Notes: generated by a model from the letters alone, not told the origin. A DNA stretch of 64,000 nucleotides from Mycobacterium intracellulare ATCC 13950 (GCF_000277125.1 NC_016946.1:2232001-2296000); one strand, 5' to 3'; shown: positions 25,514 through 34,554, counted from the first letter of the stretch. Translations and numbers: made by a program.

Positions 25514-27079
25514 TCAGTTGTATGCCGTACTTCCCGGTTCGGGATGCGTCGTGCTGATGAGCTTGGCTGCGCAGTGGTCTCGGTCAAACCCTTGGGACCG
25601 GCACCAGGCGAGCGGGCCGGCGGGGTCGGCGAAGGTTATGCCCGCGACGGTAACCCAAAAGTCCGGTCCGGAGAACGTGGACCAATCACCTGACCAAAGC
25701 AATCTCACGTTGGGATAGCTCTGTCTCAGCTGCAGATGTTCTCGTAGCGTCATTGCGTTGTCCCACACAGCGCCGTTGTCGAAGACGCCGGGACGCTTGG
25801 AGCTGAGCTGCGGGACCCAGTGGTCGGCGAGTTGCGTGCTCACGTACGCCCGATCGTCGTTTGCAATTTGGCGTAGCCGTTGCACGGGGTCTAGCGGTGC
25901 AGATGGCGATGCGTTGGGCGCTCGAACCGACTGGGTAGCGGAGGACGGTAACTCCGTCTGAGGCGTCGTAACAGGATTGGTGTAAGTGACAGGGGGTGCC
26001 GCGGAGGGCTCCGAGTCGTTTGAATTGTCGTGGCCGAGAAGGCCGACGGCAAGCGCTGCACCGCCCACAAACAGCGCCACAATGATGCCTACAACGGTCA
26101 GGATCAACAACTTTTTCGAAGTGCCTCGTTCGGCGCCGACGGGTCCTGCCGAACCTGTTGCGGGATAAGGATATTGGGCATTGAACGGCGGATAGCTGGG
26201 GGGCGCACTGATGTATTGCGGCGCAAGCAGAGTGTCTGTGCTGAGCGAGTCAGCCTGATCGGGTGCGAGTGCACGGATTGCCGCGCGCCCCAGTGCTCCG
26301 GCGCTGCCGTAGCGGTCATCAGGATGTTTTGCCATGCCGCGGGCAATGACGTCGTCAAAGGACCGCGGAACGCGCGCATTCACGGCGCTTGGCCGCGGAG
26401 GCGGCGACGACACGTGAGCGCGGATGGCCTGCTCTGCGCTGTGAACCGGAAACGGCTTGGCGCCCGTGAGCGCCTCGTAAAGGACGCATGCTAGCGAGTA
26501 GACATCCACAGCTGACGTTGCTTCGTCGTCTCCGAATCGTTCGGGAGCCATATAGTCGAAGCTGCCCACCGTATATCCCGCCATAGTCAGGTGGGTGTCA
26601 CCTCTGGCTTCGGCGATGCCAAAGTCGACCAGATATGCGAAATCGTCTGGCGTGACAATGATGTTCTGCGGCTTTACGTCACGGTGAATCAGTCCTGCAG
26701 CATGGGCAGCGTCTAACGCGGATGCGATCTGTCGGATGATGTCACTTGCGCGTTGCGCCTCGAGGGCACCCCCCTTGAGGATTTCGTGCAATGTCTGGCC
26801 CTGGACCAGCCGCATATCGATGTACAGAACGTCGTTGATCTCGCCCCAGTCGTGGATGGGGATAACATGCGGCTCCTGCAAAATTGCAGCGGCGCGAGAC
26901 TCTCGCAGAAACCGTGTACGGAACGTTTCATCATCGGAATACCTATCGGTGAGCACCTTCAGGGCAACGATTCTGCCTTTGTTGGTGTCGTACGCCTCGT
27001 ACACCTCACCCATGCCACCCGTGCCGATCAGCCGCCTGATCTCATAATGGCCGAACGCCGTACCGACCAGCGACTTCAT
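25514..27079 (-). CDS. membrane Ser/Thr protein kinase (PknF/PknE-like)
   Basis: A 521-residue receptor-type kinase. Kinase domain at residues 12-270: GTGGMGEVY (19-27), Lys41, HRDVKPQN, DFGIAEA, then APERFGDDEA. A linker with PPSYPPFNAQYPYP, a single membrane span (KLLILTVVGIIVALFVGGAALAVGLL) and an external part of about 150 residues with VSTQLADHWVPQLSSKRPG and two late Cys. Unlike the kinase at 16472 it keeps the Arg of HRD. The two share the LQEPHV motif region, so they look like relatives. It lies convergent to the PLD-helicase gene. Ligand unknown. Confidence 0.9.
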   Translation of the reverse strand: MKSLVGTAFGHYEIRRLIGTGGMGEVYEAYDTNKGRIVALKVLTDRYSDDETFRTRFLRESRAAAILQEPHVIPIHDWGEINDVLYIDMRLVQGQTLHEILKGGALEAQRASDIIRQIASALDAAHAAGLIHRDVKPQNIIVTPDDFAYLVDFGIAEARGDTHLTMAGYTVGSFDYMAPERFGDDEATSAVDVYSLACVLYEALTGAKPFPVHSAEQAIRAHVSSPPPRPSAVNARVPRSFDDVIARGMAKHPDDRYGSAGALGRAAIRALAPDQADSLSTDTLLAPQYISAPPSYPPFNAQYPYPATGSAGPVGAERGTSKKLLILTVVGIIVALFVGGAALAVGLLGHDNSNDSEPSAAPPVTYTNPVTTPQTELPSSATQSVRAPNASPSAPLDPVQRLRQIANDDRAYVSTQLADHWVPQLSSKRPGVFDNGAVWDNAMTLREHLQLRQSYPNVRLLWSGDWSTFSGPDFWVTVAGITFADPAGPLAWCRSQGFDRDHCAAKLISTTHPEPGSTAYN

Positions 27080-27571
27080 CGCGCCCCTCCTTTGTTCTCC
27101 GGCCAGTATCCGGCGAGCGGATAGCTCGCGCAGGAGTATTCCCAGGAACGTTTGAATTTATGGGATGCGCGCCGGGATGGTCCTTGTGGCGACCCGCCGC
27201 TTTCGCGACTGAATTCAATCGACCACACACAATTTGCGCCCGCGTGGGTGGGTCGAACCTGCGGCCTAACGCTTGGTGGTTCGCCGTTCAATTGAAAGGC
27301 AGCGAGTTCGTTAGAGCCGTGCCGCAGGCATATTCCGGATGCGATAGAACTTGAGCTACAGATTTCGCGAACCGACCGTAGCGCCTGACGGGACAGCAAG
27401 GCCGCTGCGCGGCAACAAAGCTCACGCTCGATGGGTGAGTCACGGTCTCCATCGATGCCGGATAACACGCGATCCGCCGCGGAAGCCGGTGATGCGTCCC
27501 GAGAATGCGGTGTCCAGCTGACTGGCCGGACTGGTAACTAAGCTCGAGATACGCCCGCCAAAGGAGAACGC
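27080..27571. other. gene-free stretch, 492 bases
   Basis: No frame is supported. Just upstream of the kinase start there are two overlapping dyads: TATCCG-N5-CGGATA (27107-27123) and GCGAGC-N5-GCTCGC (27113-27129), probably in the kinase promoter. The rest has no obvious repeat, and the last 12 bases carry the AAGGAG site for the CMD gene. It probably marks the right edge of the accessory island. Confidence 0.5.
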
Positions 27572-28093
27572 GTGACCCGAATGCCGCTCGCCAACGCAGA
27601 CGAGCAACCCGAACACATCCGCCAGCTCCTCGAACGCCCCGGCACCCTCGACGTCCTACGCCTGATCGCCAACGCCCCCAACGTATTCGAAGAATGGGCG
27701 CAGATGGCCGGGCAGCTCTTCGACAGCCCGACGTTCACCCCGCGGATGCGCGAAGTGATCATCCTGCGGGTGGGCCACCTGCAGGAGTCGCCCTACGAGC
27801 TCGCCCAGCACGTAGTCTTCGCCCGAAAGGCAGGCCTCACCGACCAACAGATCGACGCCCTCCAGAACCAAGCGGACCTCGACGACGCCGGATTCAGCGC
27901 CGACGAACGCCTCGTCATCGACACCGTCACCGAGCTGTCTACCACCCGCCGCCTGTCCGACGGCTCTTTCACCAAGGCCCACGCCCTGCTCGGCGACGAG
28001 GCGCTCACCGAACTGCTGATGATCGTCAGCTGCTACTACGGCCTGGCGCTGGTGCTCAACGCCGTCGACCTCGACATCGACGCCCCCGCATGA
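27572..28093 (+). CDS. carboxymuconolactone decarboxylase-family protein
   Basis: A 173-residue protein with two CMD-like segments: LRLIANAPNVFEEWAQMAGQLFDSPTFTPRMREVIILRVGHLQESPYELAQHV and a tail LTELLMIVSCYYGLALVLNAVD. No CXXC thiol pair is present, so it is not an AhpD-type reductase; it may be a lactonase/isomerase-like or redox accessory protein. GTG start with AAGGAG five bases upstream. Overlaps the next gene by four bases. Confidence 0.78.
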   Translation: MTRMPLANADEQPEHIRQLLERPGTLDVLRLIANAPNVFEEWAQMAGQLFDSPTFTPRMREVIILRVGHLQESPYELAQHVVFARKAGLTDQQIDALQNQADLDDAGFSADERLVIDTVTELSTTRRLSDGSFTKAHALLGDEALTELLMIVSCYYGLALVLNAVDLDIDAPA

Positions 28094-28635
28094 CCCGCAT
28101 CCCGTACCGCGAACCCGAGGACATGCCCGAGCTTGCCCGCGAATTGACCGCGCAGCGCGGCAATCTCAACGTCTACCGCGCGCTGGCCAACGCCGAGAGG
28201 GTGTTCACCAGCTGGATGGTGGCCGGCGACGCCGCCCTGACCAGCCCGGTGCTGCCGAGAAGGCTGCGCGAACTCATCGTCCTGCGCACCGCCTATCTCA
28301 TGGACTGCACCTACGAACTCGGCCAACACAAAGACGTCGCACAAACGGTCGGGATCGACAGCGATACCATCGCCGCGCTGACCTCCGAATCCGATTGGCA
28401 AAAAGGCGATTTCGACCCCACCGAGCTGGCCGTGCTGCACCTGACCACCGACCTGGTCACCACCCGCCGCGTCGCGCCCGAGCTTTTCGCCCAGGTCCAC
28501 CAAGCCCTCGGCTCGGAGGCCACCATGGAGGCGTTGATGGTCATCAACCGATACGCGGGCCTGGCCCTGATGCTCAACGCGCTCGAGGTGGATCTCGACG
28601 AGACCGCCCGGCTTCCCGTGCCGCCGACGCGATGA
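28090..28635 (+). CDS. carboxymuconolactone decarboxylase-family protein
   Basis: A 181-residue relative of the preceding gene (TSPVLPRRLRELIVLRTAYLMDCTYELGQHKDVA, then LMVINRYAGLALMLNALEVDLD). The two overlap by four bases (ATGA) and are about the same length and fold, so they arose by tandem duplication and may form a hetero-oligomer. The following TetR gene is on the same strand, 60 bases downstream. Confidence 0.78.
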   Translation: MTRIPYREPEDMPELARELTAQRGNLNVYRALANAERVFTSWMVAGDAALTSPVLPRRLRELIVLRTAYLMDCTYELGQHKDVAQTVGIDSDTIAALTSESDWQKGDFDPTELAVLHLTTDLVTTRRVAPELFAQVHQALGSEATMEALMVINRYAGLALMLNALEVDLDETARLPVPPTR

Positions 28636-28694
28636 GGCGACGGTAACCCGCGGTTCCCCCACCGGCCAATCGGCCTTCCCGTAATCTCCACGAT

Positions 28695-29291
28695 GTGGTG
28701 GTGCGCAAGCAGCCGTCGACCCGCCTGTCGGCCGAGGACTGGCTCGAGGTGGGCTACACCGTGCTCGCCGAAGAGGGTGTGCGCGCACTCAAAGTCGAAC
28801 GCCTCTGCCAGCAGGCCGGCGTCACCCGCGGCAGCTTCTACTGGCACTTCGAGGACATCGACCACTACCGGGCCGCGCTCGTCGAATCCTGGAACAAATT
28901 CCTCGAACGCGACCGCCAGGCGCTGTCCAAGCTCGACGAGCTGCCACCCCGGGAGCGCCTGTTGGCCCTGACGCGCACGCTGGTCAGCCCCCAGTACTGG
29001 ATGCTCGAGCGGGCGATGCGCGAATGGGCCCGCCTGGACCCGGTCGCGGCCGAAAACATCCGCGCGGCCGACCGGCTCCTGCTGCGCACCGTGGTGAAGG
29101 CCTACTGCGACTACGGGTTCAGCTTCGAGGACGCCAAACTGCGCGCGGAGTTGACCTTCGCCGCGGGAATCGGACTGCTGCACCTCACCAGCTCGGCCGA
29201 GCAGGCCCAATCGCTGTCCCAGCGAGAACGATTCCTGGCCGTGATGCTGGGCGAGGCGGGAACCGCCGGCTCAGATCATGGCGATGGGTGA
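28695..29291 (+). CDS. TetR-family transcriptional regulator
   Basis: A 198-residue regulator with HTH (residues about 10-55: LSAEDWLEVGYTVLAEEGVRALKVERLCQQAGVTRGSFYWHFEDIDHYRAAL). The F-Y-W-H-F pattern is typical of a TetR subgroup near CMD genes. The GTG at 28695 is used. Its 3' end overlaps the convergent flavoprotein gene by 21 bases (29271-29291). Confidence 0.88.
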   Translation: MVVRKQPSTRLSAEDWLEVGYTVLAEEGVRALKVERLCQQAGVTRGSFYWHFEDIDHYRAALVESWNKFLERDRQALSKLDELPPRERLLALTRTLVSPQYWMLERAMREWARLDPVAAENIRAADRLLLRTVVKAYCDYGFSFEDAKLRAELTFAAGIGLLHLTSSAEQAQSLSQRERFLAVMLGEAGTAGSDHGDG

Positions 29292-30440
29292 GATCATTGC
29301 GCCAATCGCCAACGCCCCGGCAAACTCTCGGCTCGTGTCGTAGTCGAACACCACATGCCCCGCGGCGATGTCCACATCACGCTTGGCGCGCTGCAACGGG
29401 CTCGACAGGAAATGAGCGCTGGCGCCGGCCGCCTCCAACAGATCGGCGATGATCGCCCGGCACTCGTGCACCGTGCGCGCGGCCGCCAGCCGGGCATCGG
29501 CGCGCACCGACCGGCTCACCCGCCCGCCGCTCACCACGACCGCCTCGATCTCGTCGGCGGTCGCCGCGATCAACGCCCGCAGCGCGCTCAGCCGCACCCG
29601 CGCCTCGCCGAGCCGGATCTGCGCGGCGGGCTGATCCTTTTGCGCCACCCCGCTGTATGCCAGCACCCGCCCGCCGAGGCGCTCGGCGAACAGCTCGGTC
29701 ACCCGTTCGGCCGCCCCGAGCACGGGCATCGACGCCGTCAGCGCCAGCGCGGGCACCATCGGCCACCGGTACGTCGGCACCCCGTGCGCCAGCGCGCCGG
29801 GTGCGGTGCCGCCGTAGATGTCGGCCACCGCGACCAACCGATGCTCGGGGACGAACACGTCGTCGACGACCAGATCATGCGAACCGGTGCCGCGCATGCC
29901 GGCCGTGTGCCAGGTGTCGACGACCTCGACCCGGTCGGCGGGCAGCACGACGAGCACCGGGTCGATCCCGTCCGCGCGCTCGATCAGCGCGCCGACGATC
30001 ATCCAATCGGCGTCCATCGCCCCCGTCGCCCACGCCCACCTGCCGGTCACCCGCACCCCGCCGTCGGCCGGGACGCCGCGGCCGGTCGGGGCCAGGGGCG
30101 CCGGCGCCAGCACCGGTCCGGACGCGAACACCTCCTCCTGCGCCCGCGGATCGAACAACGACAGCATCCAGTTGTGCAGCGCGTAGAAACCCAGCGTCCA
30201 GGCGCTCGAGGCGCAGCCGTGCGCCATCCGCCGAATCGGTTGCAGCAGTTCAGGAAACGAGGCCTGCCGGCCGCCGAACCGCGCCGGCAGCAACAGGCGG
30301 AACAGCTCGGTCTGCCGGAAATCGCTCACCGTCGCCGCGGGGAGGCGCCGCAACCGCTCGGCCTCCTCGGCGCGATCGGCCAGCCGCGCCACGAATTCGT
30401 CGGTGATGCCGTGCAGGGGACGGCTGTCGACCACGGACAT
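29271..30440 (-). CDS. HsaA/NcnH-like acyl-CoA-dehydrogenase-fold flavoprotein
   Basis: A 389-residue protein of the acyl-CoA dehydrogenase fold, in the flavin-dependent monooxygenase branch (HsaA, naphthocyclinone hydroxylase): N-terminal helices, the RFGGRQASFPELL segment, the central beta domain (VTGRWAWATGAMDADWMIVGA; WHTAGMRGTGSHDLVVDDVFVP) and a helical C-terminus ending in the catalytic-type region. It would hydroxylate an aromatic or acyl substrate using reduced flavin supplied by a separate reductase; none is adjacent. The IR at 30454-30471 lies in its promoter. Confidence 0.8.
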   Translation of the reverse strand: MSVVDSRPLHGITDEFVARLADRAEEAERLRRLPAATVSDFRQTELFRLLLPARFGGRQASFPELLQPIRRMAHGCASSAWTLGFYALHNWMLSLFDPRAQEEVFASGPVLAPAPLAPTGRGVPADGGVRVTGRWAWATGAMDADWMIVGALIERADGIDPVLVVLPADRVEVVDTWHTAGMRGTGSHDLVVDDVFVPEHRLVAVADIYGGTAPGALAHGVPTYRWPMVPALALTASMPVLGAAERVTELFAERLGGRVLAYSGVAQKDQPAAQIRLGEARVRLSALRALIAATADEIEAVVVSGGRVSRSVRADARLAAARTVHECRAIIADLLEAAGASAHFLSSPLQRAKRDVDIAAGHVVFDYDTSREFAGALAIGAMISPIAMI

Positions 30441-30453
30441 GCCGACGACCGTA

Positions 30454-30471
30454 ACATACTTTTTAGTATGT
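30454..30471. promoter_or_regulatory. inverted repeat ACATACT-TTTT-AGTATGT
   Basis: A perfect 7-4-7 dyad between the divergent flavoprotein gene (start 30440) and amidase gene (start 30499). Its form (ACATACTnnnnAGTATGT) fits a TetR-type operator. A candidate protein is the TetR at 28695, whose gene adjoins the flavoprotein; this is inference. Confidence 0.5.
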
Positions 30472-30498
30472 AGCGGCGCCGGTTGTTACCATCGCCCG

Positions 30499-31266
30499 GT
30501 GAGCGATCGCCCGGGAGGGATGCGATCACGCCGCGACGTCCTGAAGATCGCCGGTGTCCTGCCGGCGATCCTCGGCGCCGCCGCCGTCCTGCCCGCCCCG
30601 CGCGCGGCCGCCGGCGTCGCCGGGATGTCGGTCTTCCTCGATCCCGGCCACAACGCCGTCAACGACGCCTCGATCAACCAGCAGGTGCCCAACGGTCGCG
30701 GCGGCACCAAGCCGTGCCAGACCTCGGGCGCCGCGGCCGGCGACGGCTATCCCGAGCACGCGTTCACCTGGGCGGTGGTGGGGCTGATCGCCGACCAGTT
30801 GAACCAGATGGGCGTTCGCACCCAGCTCTCGCGCGACGGAGACGCCGGCGTCGGCCCGTGCATCGACCAACGCGCGGCCGCGGCCAACGCCATGCGCCCG
30901 GACGCGATCGTGAGCATCCACGCCGACGGGGGACCGCCGTCGGGCAGCGGATTCCACGTCAACTACTCCAGCCCGCCACTGGGCGATGTTCAGGCCGGGC
31001 CCGCCGTGCAGCTGGCCCACGCGATGCGGGATGCCTTGGCCCAGTCGGGGTTACAGCCGGCGAACTACATCGGCTCCGACGGCCTGTACGGCCGCGACGA
31101 CCTCGCCGGGCTGAACCTGGCCCAATACCCGGCGGTGCTGGTCGAACTCGGCAACATGAAAAACGCGGGCGACGCCGCGCGGATGGAAAGCGCGGACGGC
31201 CGGGCGGCCTACGCCGCCGCGGTCACCCGGGGGATCGTCGCCTTCCTCAGCGCCAAGGCCGGCTGA
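30499..31266 (+). CDS. N-acetylmuramoyl-L-alanine amidase, Ami1-like, with Tat signal
   Basis: A 255-residue amidase related to mycobacterial Ami1 (Rv3717). The N-terminus has a twin-arginine signal (RSRRDVLKIAGVLPAILGAAAVLPAPRAAA), so export is by the Tat system. The catalytic domain begins at MSVFLDPGHNAVND. Zinc ligands are His in DPGHN, the Glu in YPEH and the His in SIHADGG; the catalytic Glu is in LVELGNMKN. It cleaves the bond between muramic acid and the first L-alanine of the stem peptide. A GTG at 30499 (VSDRPGG) is used; an ATG at 30520 is the alternative. Confidence 0.88.
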   Translation: MSDRPGGMRSRRDVLKIAGVLPAILGAAAVLPAPRAAAGVAGMSVFLDPGHNAVNDASINQQVPNGRGGTKPCQTSGAAAGDGYPEHAFTWAVVGLIADQLNQMGVRTQLSRDGDAGVGPCIDQRAAAANAMRPDAIVSIHADGGPPSGSGFHVNYSSPPLGDVQAGPAVQLAHAMRDALAQSGLQPANYIGSDGLYGRDDLAGLNLAQYPAVLVELGNMKNAGDAARMESADGRAAYAAAVTRGIVAFLSAKAG

Positions 31267-31267
31267 C

Positions 31268-32026
31268 TCAGCTGCCGAAGCCTCCGCTCGCGGGTGGCGG
31301 CGCCGGGGCGGGGCCACCGAGGCCGAGGTGGCTGGAGGCGAAGGCGACGCCTTTGTCGATGATGGAGCCGTCGTCGGCGTAGGTGTTGTGGGCGGCGAAG
31401 TTCATGCCGTCGGAGCAGACGGGGTCTTCGGTGGCGCAGACTTTGAGGGTTTTGTCTTGGTAGGCGGGTCCGATGACGACGGGGGGTTCGCCGAGGAAGT
31501 TCATGGCGCGCACGTTGGGCATGCCGAAGAGCACGACTGAGGAGACGTGGTTGGCGACGTCGGGGGACAGGGGTTTGGGGACGGTGGCGGGGTCGATGCC
31601 TTCGGGGACGGCGGCGGAGGTGACAAAGCCCATGACGGCGGCGCCTTGGGAGTAGCCGCCGAGGACCATTTTGGTGTTGGGGCAGTCATGGGCCATGGAT
31701 ACGACGTGGGCGCCGGCGTCGCGGATGCCGTCGATGCCGGTGTCCCATTGGTCGGTGGCGGGGTAGTTGACGGGGTAGACGTCGAAGGAGCGGTCGCCGA
31801 CGCGTTGGTGCAGGGCGTCGACGAAGGCTTGGCCGGTGGGGCCGACGCCGGGTTCTTCGCCGGTGCCGCGGGCGAAGACCACTTGCACGTCGGGACATTG
31901 GGCGGCGGCGGTGGGGATGAGGGAACCGGAGACGGCCGAGGCGGCCATGCCCGATGCGGCGATAACTACTGCTGGACCAAAAGAACGAACAATGCGACGC
32001 ACGATCATGCCGTCCAACGTGCCCAT
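31268..32026 (-). CDS. cutinase-family serine esterase (Culp-type)
   Basis: A 252-residue secreted cutinase. Signal sequence (about residues 1-42, ...SGSLIPTAAA), then QCPDVQVVFARGTGEEPGVG, the nucleophile motif GYSQGAAVMGF with catalytic Ser, and the distal Asp/His (CATEDPVCSDGM ... AAHNTYADDGS). A Gly/Pro-rich tail ends the chain. The ATG at 32026 (MGTLDGM) has a GGGAGGGG ribosome site; a longer frame reaches 32230. Mycobacterial Culps hydrolyse lipid esters at the cell surface. The convergent amidase gene ends one base away. Confidence 0.88.
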   Translation of the reverse strand: MGTLDGMIVRRIVRSFGPAVVIAASGMAASAVSGSLIPTAAAQCPDVQVVFARGTGEEPGVGPTGQAFVDALHQRVGDRSFDVYPVNYPATDQWDTGIDGIRDAGAHVVSMAHDCPNTKMVLGGYSQGAAVMGFVTSAAVPEGIDPATVPKPLSPDVANHVSSVVLFGMPNVRAMNFLGEPPVVIGPAYQDKTLKVCATEDPVCSDGMNFAAHNTYADDGSIIDKGVAFASSHLGLGGPAPAPPPASGGFGS

Positions 32027-32579
32027 GCGAGCCCCTCCCAAACTGTCAACTTGCCGACCATTTCGTGATGTTTTCCTGTATACCGGCGCGCGCCGGCTTG
32101 CGGTGGATAGCGGCTCCGTCGCCTCCATCGGACCGACGCGGCCAGTGCGCATCTGGTTACCAAAAAACACTTTAAGCCGTCGTTTGATTTCGTCTGTCGA
32201 GGGTAGCCGCAGATCGCGGGACTCTGCCAATCAGAGGGGCGGCGACATGGCAACGGGCGAAACGGGTTTCGGCGGTGTAACCTTCGATCTCTTTTCCGTT
32301 CAACACCACTCGGTGATATCGGGCCGCGACGACGACCCGCGCGCGCGACGCAACCCGCGCGGGACCGAATGGGATTGCCTCCGGCCCCGCGATGAGGACG
32401 CCGGTGCGGCGAATTGGTTTCCGCGTGAGCCGAAAATGCTGAGCGGGCGCACAGGTGTCGGCATGGTCACATACGGGCAACGCTCAGGTGCGCTCGGCGT
32501 GGCGCCCTATTAGAGTGACGTATCTTAGGGAAAGCTTATGATTCGTTAAGTATGGAAACAGGTAGCACGGAGCAAGGCT
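32027..32579. other. gene-poor stretch, 553 bases
   Basis: Contains the promoters of the cutinase and of the monooxygenase. Small frames (for example 32247-32513, MATGETGFGGVTFDLF) can be read but have no ribosome site or recognisable family and are not called. Nothing repetitive is obvious. Confidence 0.5.
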
Positions 32580-34067
32580 GTGAAAACGGACCGTTTCGAC
32601 GCGATCATCATAGGCGCAGGTTTCGGCGGCATCGGCGCCGCAATTCAGCTCAAGCGCCTCGGTTTTGAGAACTTCGTCATCCTCGACCGAGAGGATGACC
32701 TGGGTGGCACCTGGCATGTCAATCACTACCCGGGCATCGCCGTCGACATCCCCTCCACCACGTACTCGTACTGGTTCGAGCCCAATCCCGGGTGGTCACG
32801 GTTGTTTGCGCCGGGCGCCGAGGTCAAGGCCTATGCGGCCGACGTCGCCGACAAGTACGACGTGCGCCGCCACATGCGGTTCAACACCACCGTCGAAGGC
32901 GCCGAGTGGGACGAGGACGCCGCGGTCTGGCGGGTGACGCTGGCCGGCGGCGAAAACCTGACCACCCGCTTCCTGATCACCGCGACCGGCTTCCTGTCCC
33001 AGCCGCGCCTGCCGGACATCCCCGGCATCACCGGCTTCGAGGGCAAGATCGTCCACACCACGGCCTGGGACCACGACTACGACTACACGGGCCGCCGCAT
33101 CGCGGTCATCGGGACCGGCGCCTCGGCGGTTCAGCTCATTCCCGAGCTTGCCAAGCAGGCCGGCGAGCTGACCGTCTACCAGCGCACCGCGACCCACATC
33201 ATGCCCAAGCCCGACTTCGAGTTCCCGCAGGCGGTGCGACGCCTGTTCGCCCGGCTGCCGGCCTCGCAGCGCGCGCTGCGGTGGGTCACCGACATCATCC
33301 TGGAAATCATCATGGTCGTCGGGGCGCTGCACTATCGGGAATCGCGGGGGCGCGGCAACATCTCGGCCGCCGACCTGGCCAAGATCAACCGATTCCGGTG
33401 GATCCGGGACAAGGATCTGCGGGCCAAGTTCACCCCGGACTACGACTGCGGCTGCAAACGGCCCACCCTGTCCAACAGCTTTTATCCCGCGTTCGCCAAG
33501 CCGCACGTGCGCCTGGAGACCAACTCGATCGAGCGGATCGAGCCGGACGGCATCGTCACCACCGACGGGCGCAAGACCGTCATCGACACCCTGGTCCTGG
33601 CGACCGGTTTCGACCTGTGGGAGGCCAACTTCCCGGCCATCGAGGTGATCGGCCGCAAGGGCCGCAATCTCGGTAAGTGGTGGCGCGAGACCAGGTTCCA
33701 GGCCTACCAGGGCGTCTCCGTGCCGTACTTCCCGAACTATCTGGGCCTGGCGAGCCCGTTCGCCTTCTCCGGACTGTCCTTCTTCCACACCATCGAATAC
33801 CAGATGCGGCACATGGACCGGCTGCTCGGCGAGGTCAAGCGCCGGGGCGCGACGACGTTCGAGGTGACCGAGGAAGCCAACGACCGGTTCATGGAGCGCA
33901 TGACCAAACTGCTGGACAGTTCGGTGTTCTACAGCGGCGACTGCGCCACGTCGCGGTCGTACTACTTCAGCCCCAGCGGTGAGGCGTCGCTGCTGCGGCC
34001 CACGTCGACGCTCAATTCGGTGCGCGAAGCGCAGACCTTCCCGCTCAGCGACTACGTGATCGCCTAG
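32580..34067 (+). CDS. flavin-containing monooxygenase (Baeyer-Villiger type)
   Basis: A 495-residue two-dinucleotide-domain monooxygenase. FAD motif GAGFGGIGAAIQLKRLG at residues about 12-28, the NAD(P) motif VIGTGASAVQLIPELA in the middle, and the BVMO fingerprint FEGKIVHTTAWDHD between them (FxGxxxHxxxW). It would use NADPH and O2 to oxygenate ketones, sulfides or amines; EthA-type enzymes belong here. The GTG at 32580 is chosen; the family starts with KTDRFDAIIIGAGFGG. Substrate not predictable from sequence. Confidence 0.9.
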   Translation: MKTDRFDAIIIGAGFGGIGAAIQLKRLGFENFVILDREDDLGGTWHVNHYPGIAVDIPSTTYSYWFEPNPGWSRLFAPGAEVKAYAADVADKYDVRRHMRFNTTVEGAEWDEDAAVWRVTLAGGENLTTRFLITATGFLSQPRLPDIPGITGFEGKIVHTTAWDHDYDYTGRRIAVIGTGASAVQLIPELAKQAGELTVYQRTATHIMPKPDFEFPQAVRRLFARLPASQRALRWVTDIILEIIMVVGALHYRESRGRGNISAADLAKINRFRWIRDKDLRAKFTPDYDCGCKRPTLSNSFYPAFAKPHVRLETNSIERIEPDGIVTTDGRKTVIDTLVLATGFDLWEANFPAIEVIGRKGRNLGKWWRETRFQAYQGVSVPYFPNYLGLASPFAFSGLSFFHTIEYQMRHMDRLLGEVKRRGATTFEVTEEANDRFMERMTKLLDSSVFYSGDCATSRSYYFSPSGEASLLRPTSTLNSVREAQTFPLSDYVIA

Positions 34068-34071
34068 CGCC

Positions 34072-34524
34072 TCAGCGGCGCGCGGATCCGGTCAACGGTT
34101 GCCCGTTGGCGGACTGCAGCAAGCAGATGACGGTGCTCGGGGTGGGGTTGGCGCCGGTGCGGTCCTGGTTCGAGTCGATCAGATAGGTGATCGAAAACCG
34201 GCCGGCGTCAACGGATTGCCCGGTGTAGGGGGCGAGTCCGGCGGCGCAGTCCTTGGTGGCGACGGCGGCGATGGCGGTGTCGACTGCCATCGGGGCACGC
34301 AGATACACCTCGGCCAAATGCGCTGTCGCGCAGTCGACGACGGTGACGTCGACGCGGCTGCCGTCGGCCGGCGGCAGGTCGGCCACGCACTCACCGGCCC
34401 GCAGGTCGATCCATTTCTCGGTGTGCGAGCCGGGCGGCAGCGGAGCGGCGATGGCGGCGGCGCAGGGGCCCAACATGGCCGCGACGACGAGGACGCCCAC
34501 CGGGTGAAGGGGTGAAGTGCGCAT
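34072..34524 (-). CDS. secreted septum-formation-like protein
   Basis: A 150-residue exported protein: signal peptide of about 26 residues ([19 protein letters not shown]), then [22 protein letters not shown] and [16 protein letters not shown], the Cys-Val/His pattern of the septum-formation (PF13845-like) domain, and a third Cys region (STVICLLQ). Such proteins act at the division site or cell envelope in actinobacteria; the role here is not shown. Ends five bases from the convergent monooxygenase. Confidence 0.65.
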   Translation of the reverse strand: MRTSPLHPVGVLVVAAMLGPCAAAIAAPLPPGSHTEKWIDLRAGECVADLPPADGSRVDVTVVDCATAHLAEVYLRAPMAVDTAIAAVATKDCAAGLAPYTGQSVDAGRFSITYLIDSNQDRTGANPTPSTVICLLQSANGQPLTGSARR

Positions 34525-34554
34525 CGCAGCCTCCGTTGCTCTTAGCGGTGGAGT

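Noticed and set aside
27230..27300. A segment with TTCGA-like bases that recalls a tRNA T-loop
   Set aside because: No five-base T-stem pairs around it and no acceptor stem; not a tRNA or an attachment site.
32247..32513. A short frame (MATGETGFGGVTFDLF) between cutinase and the monooxygenase
   Set aside because: No ribosome site, no recognisable family and atypical composition; not called.
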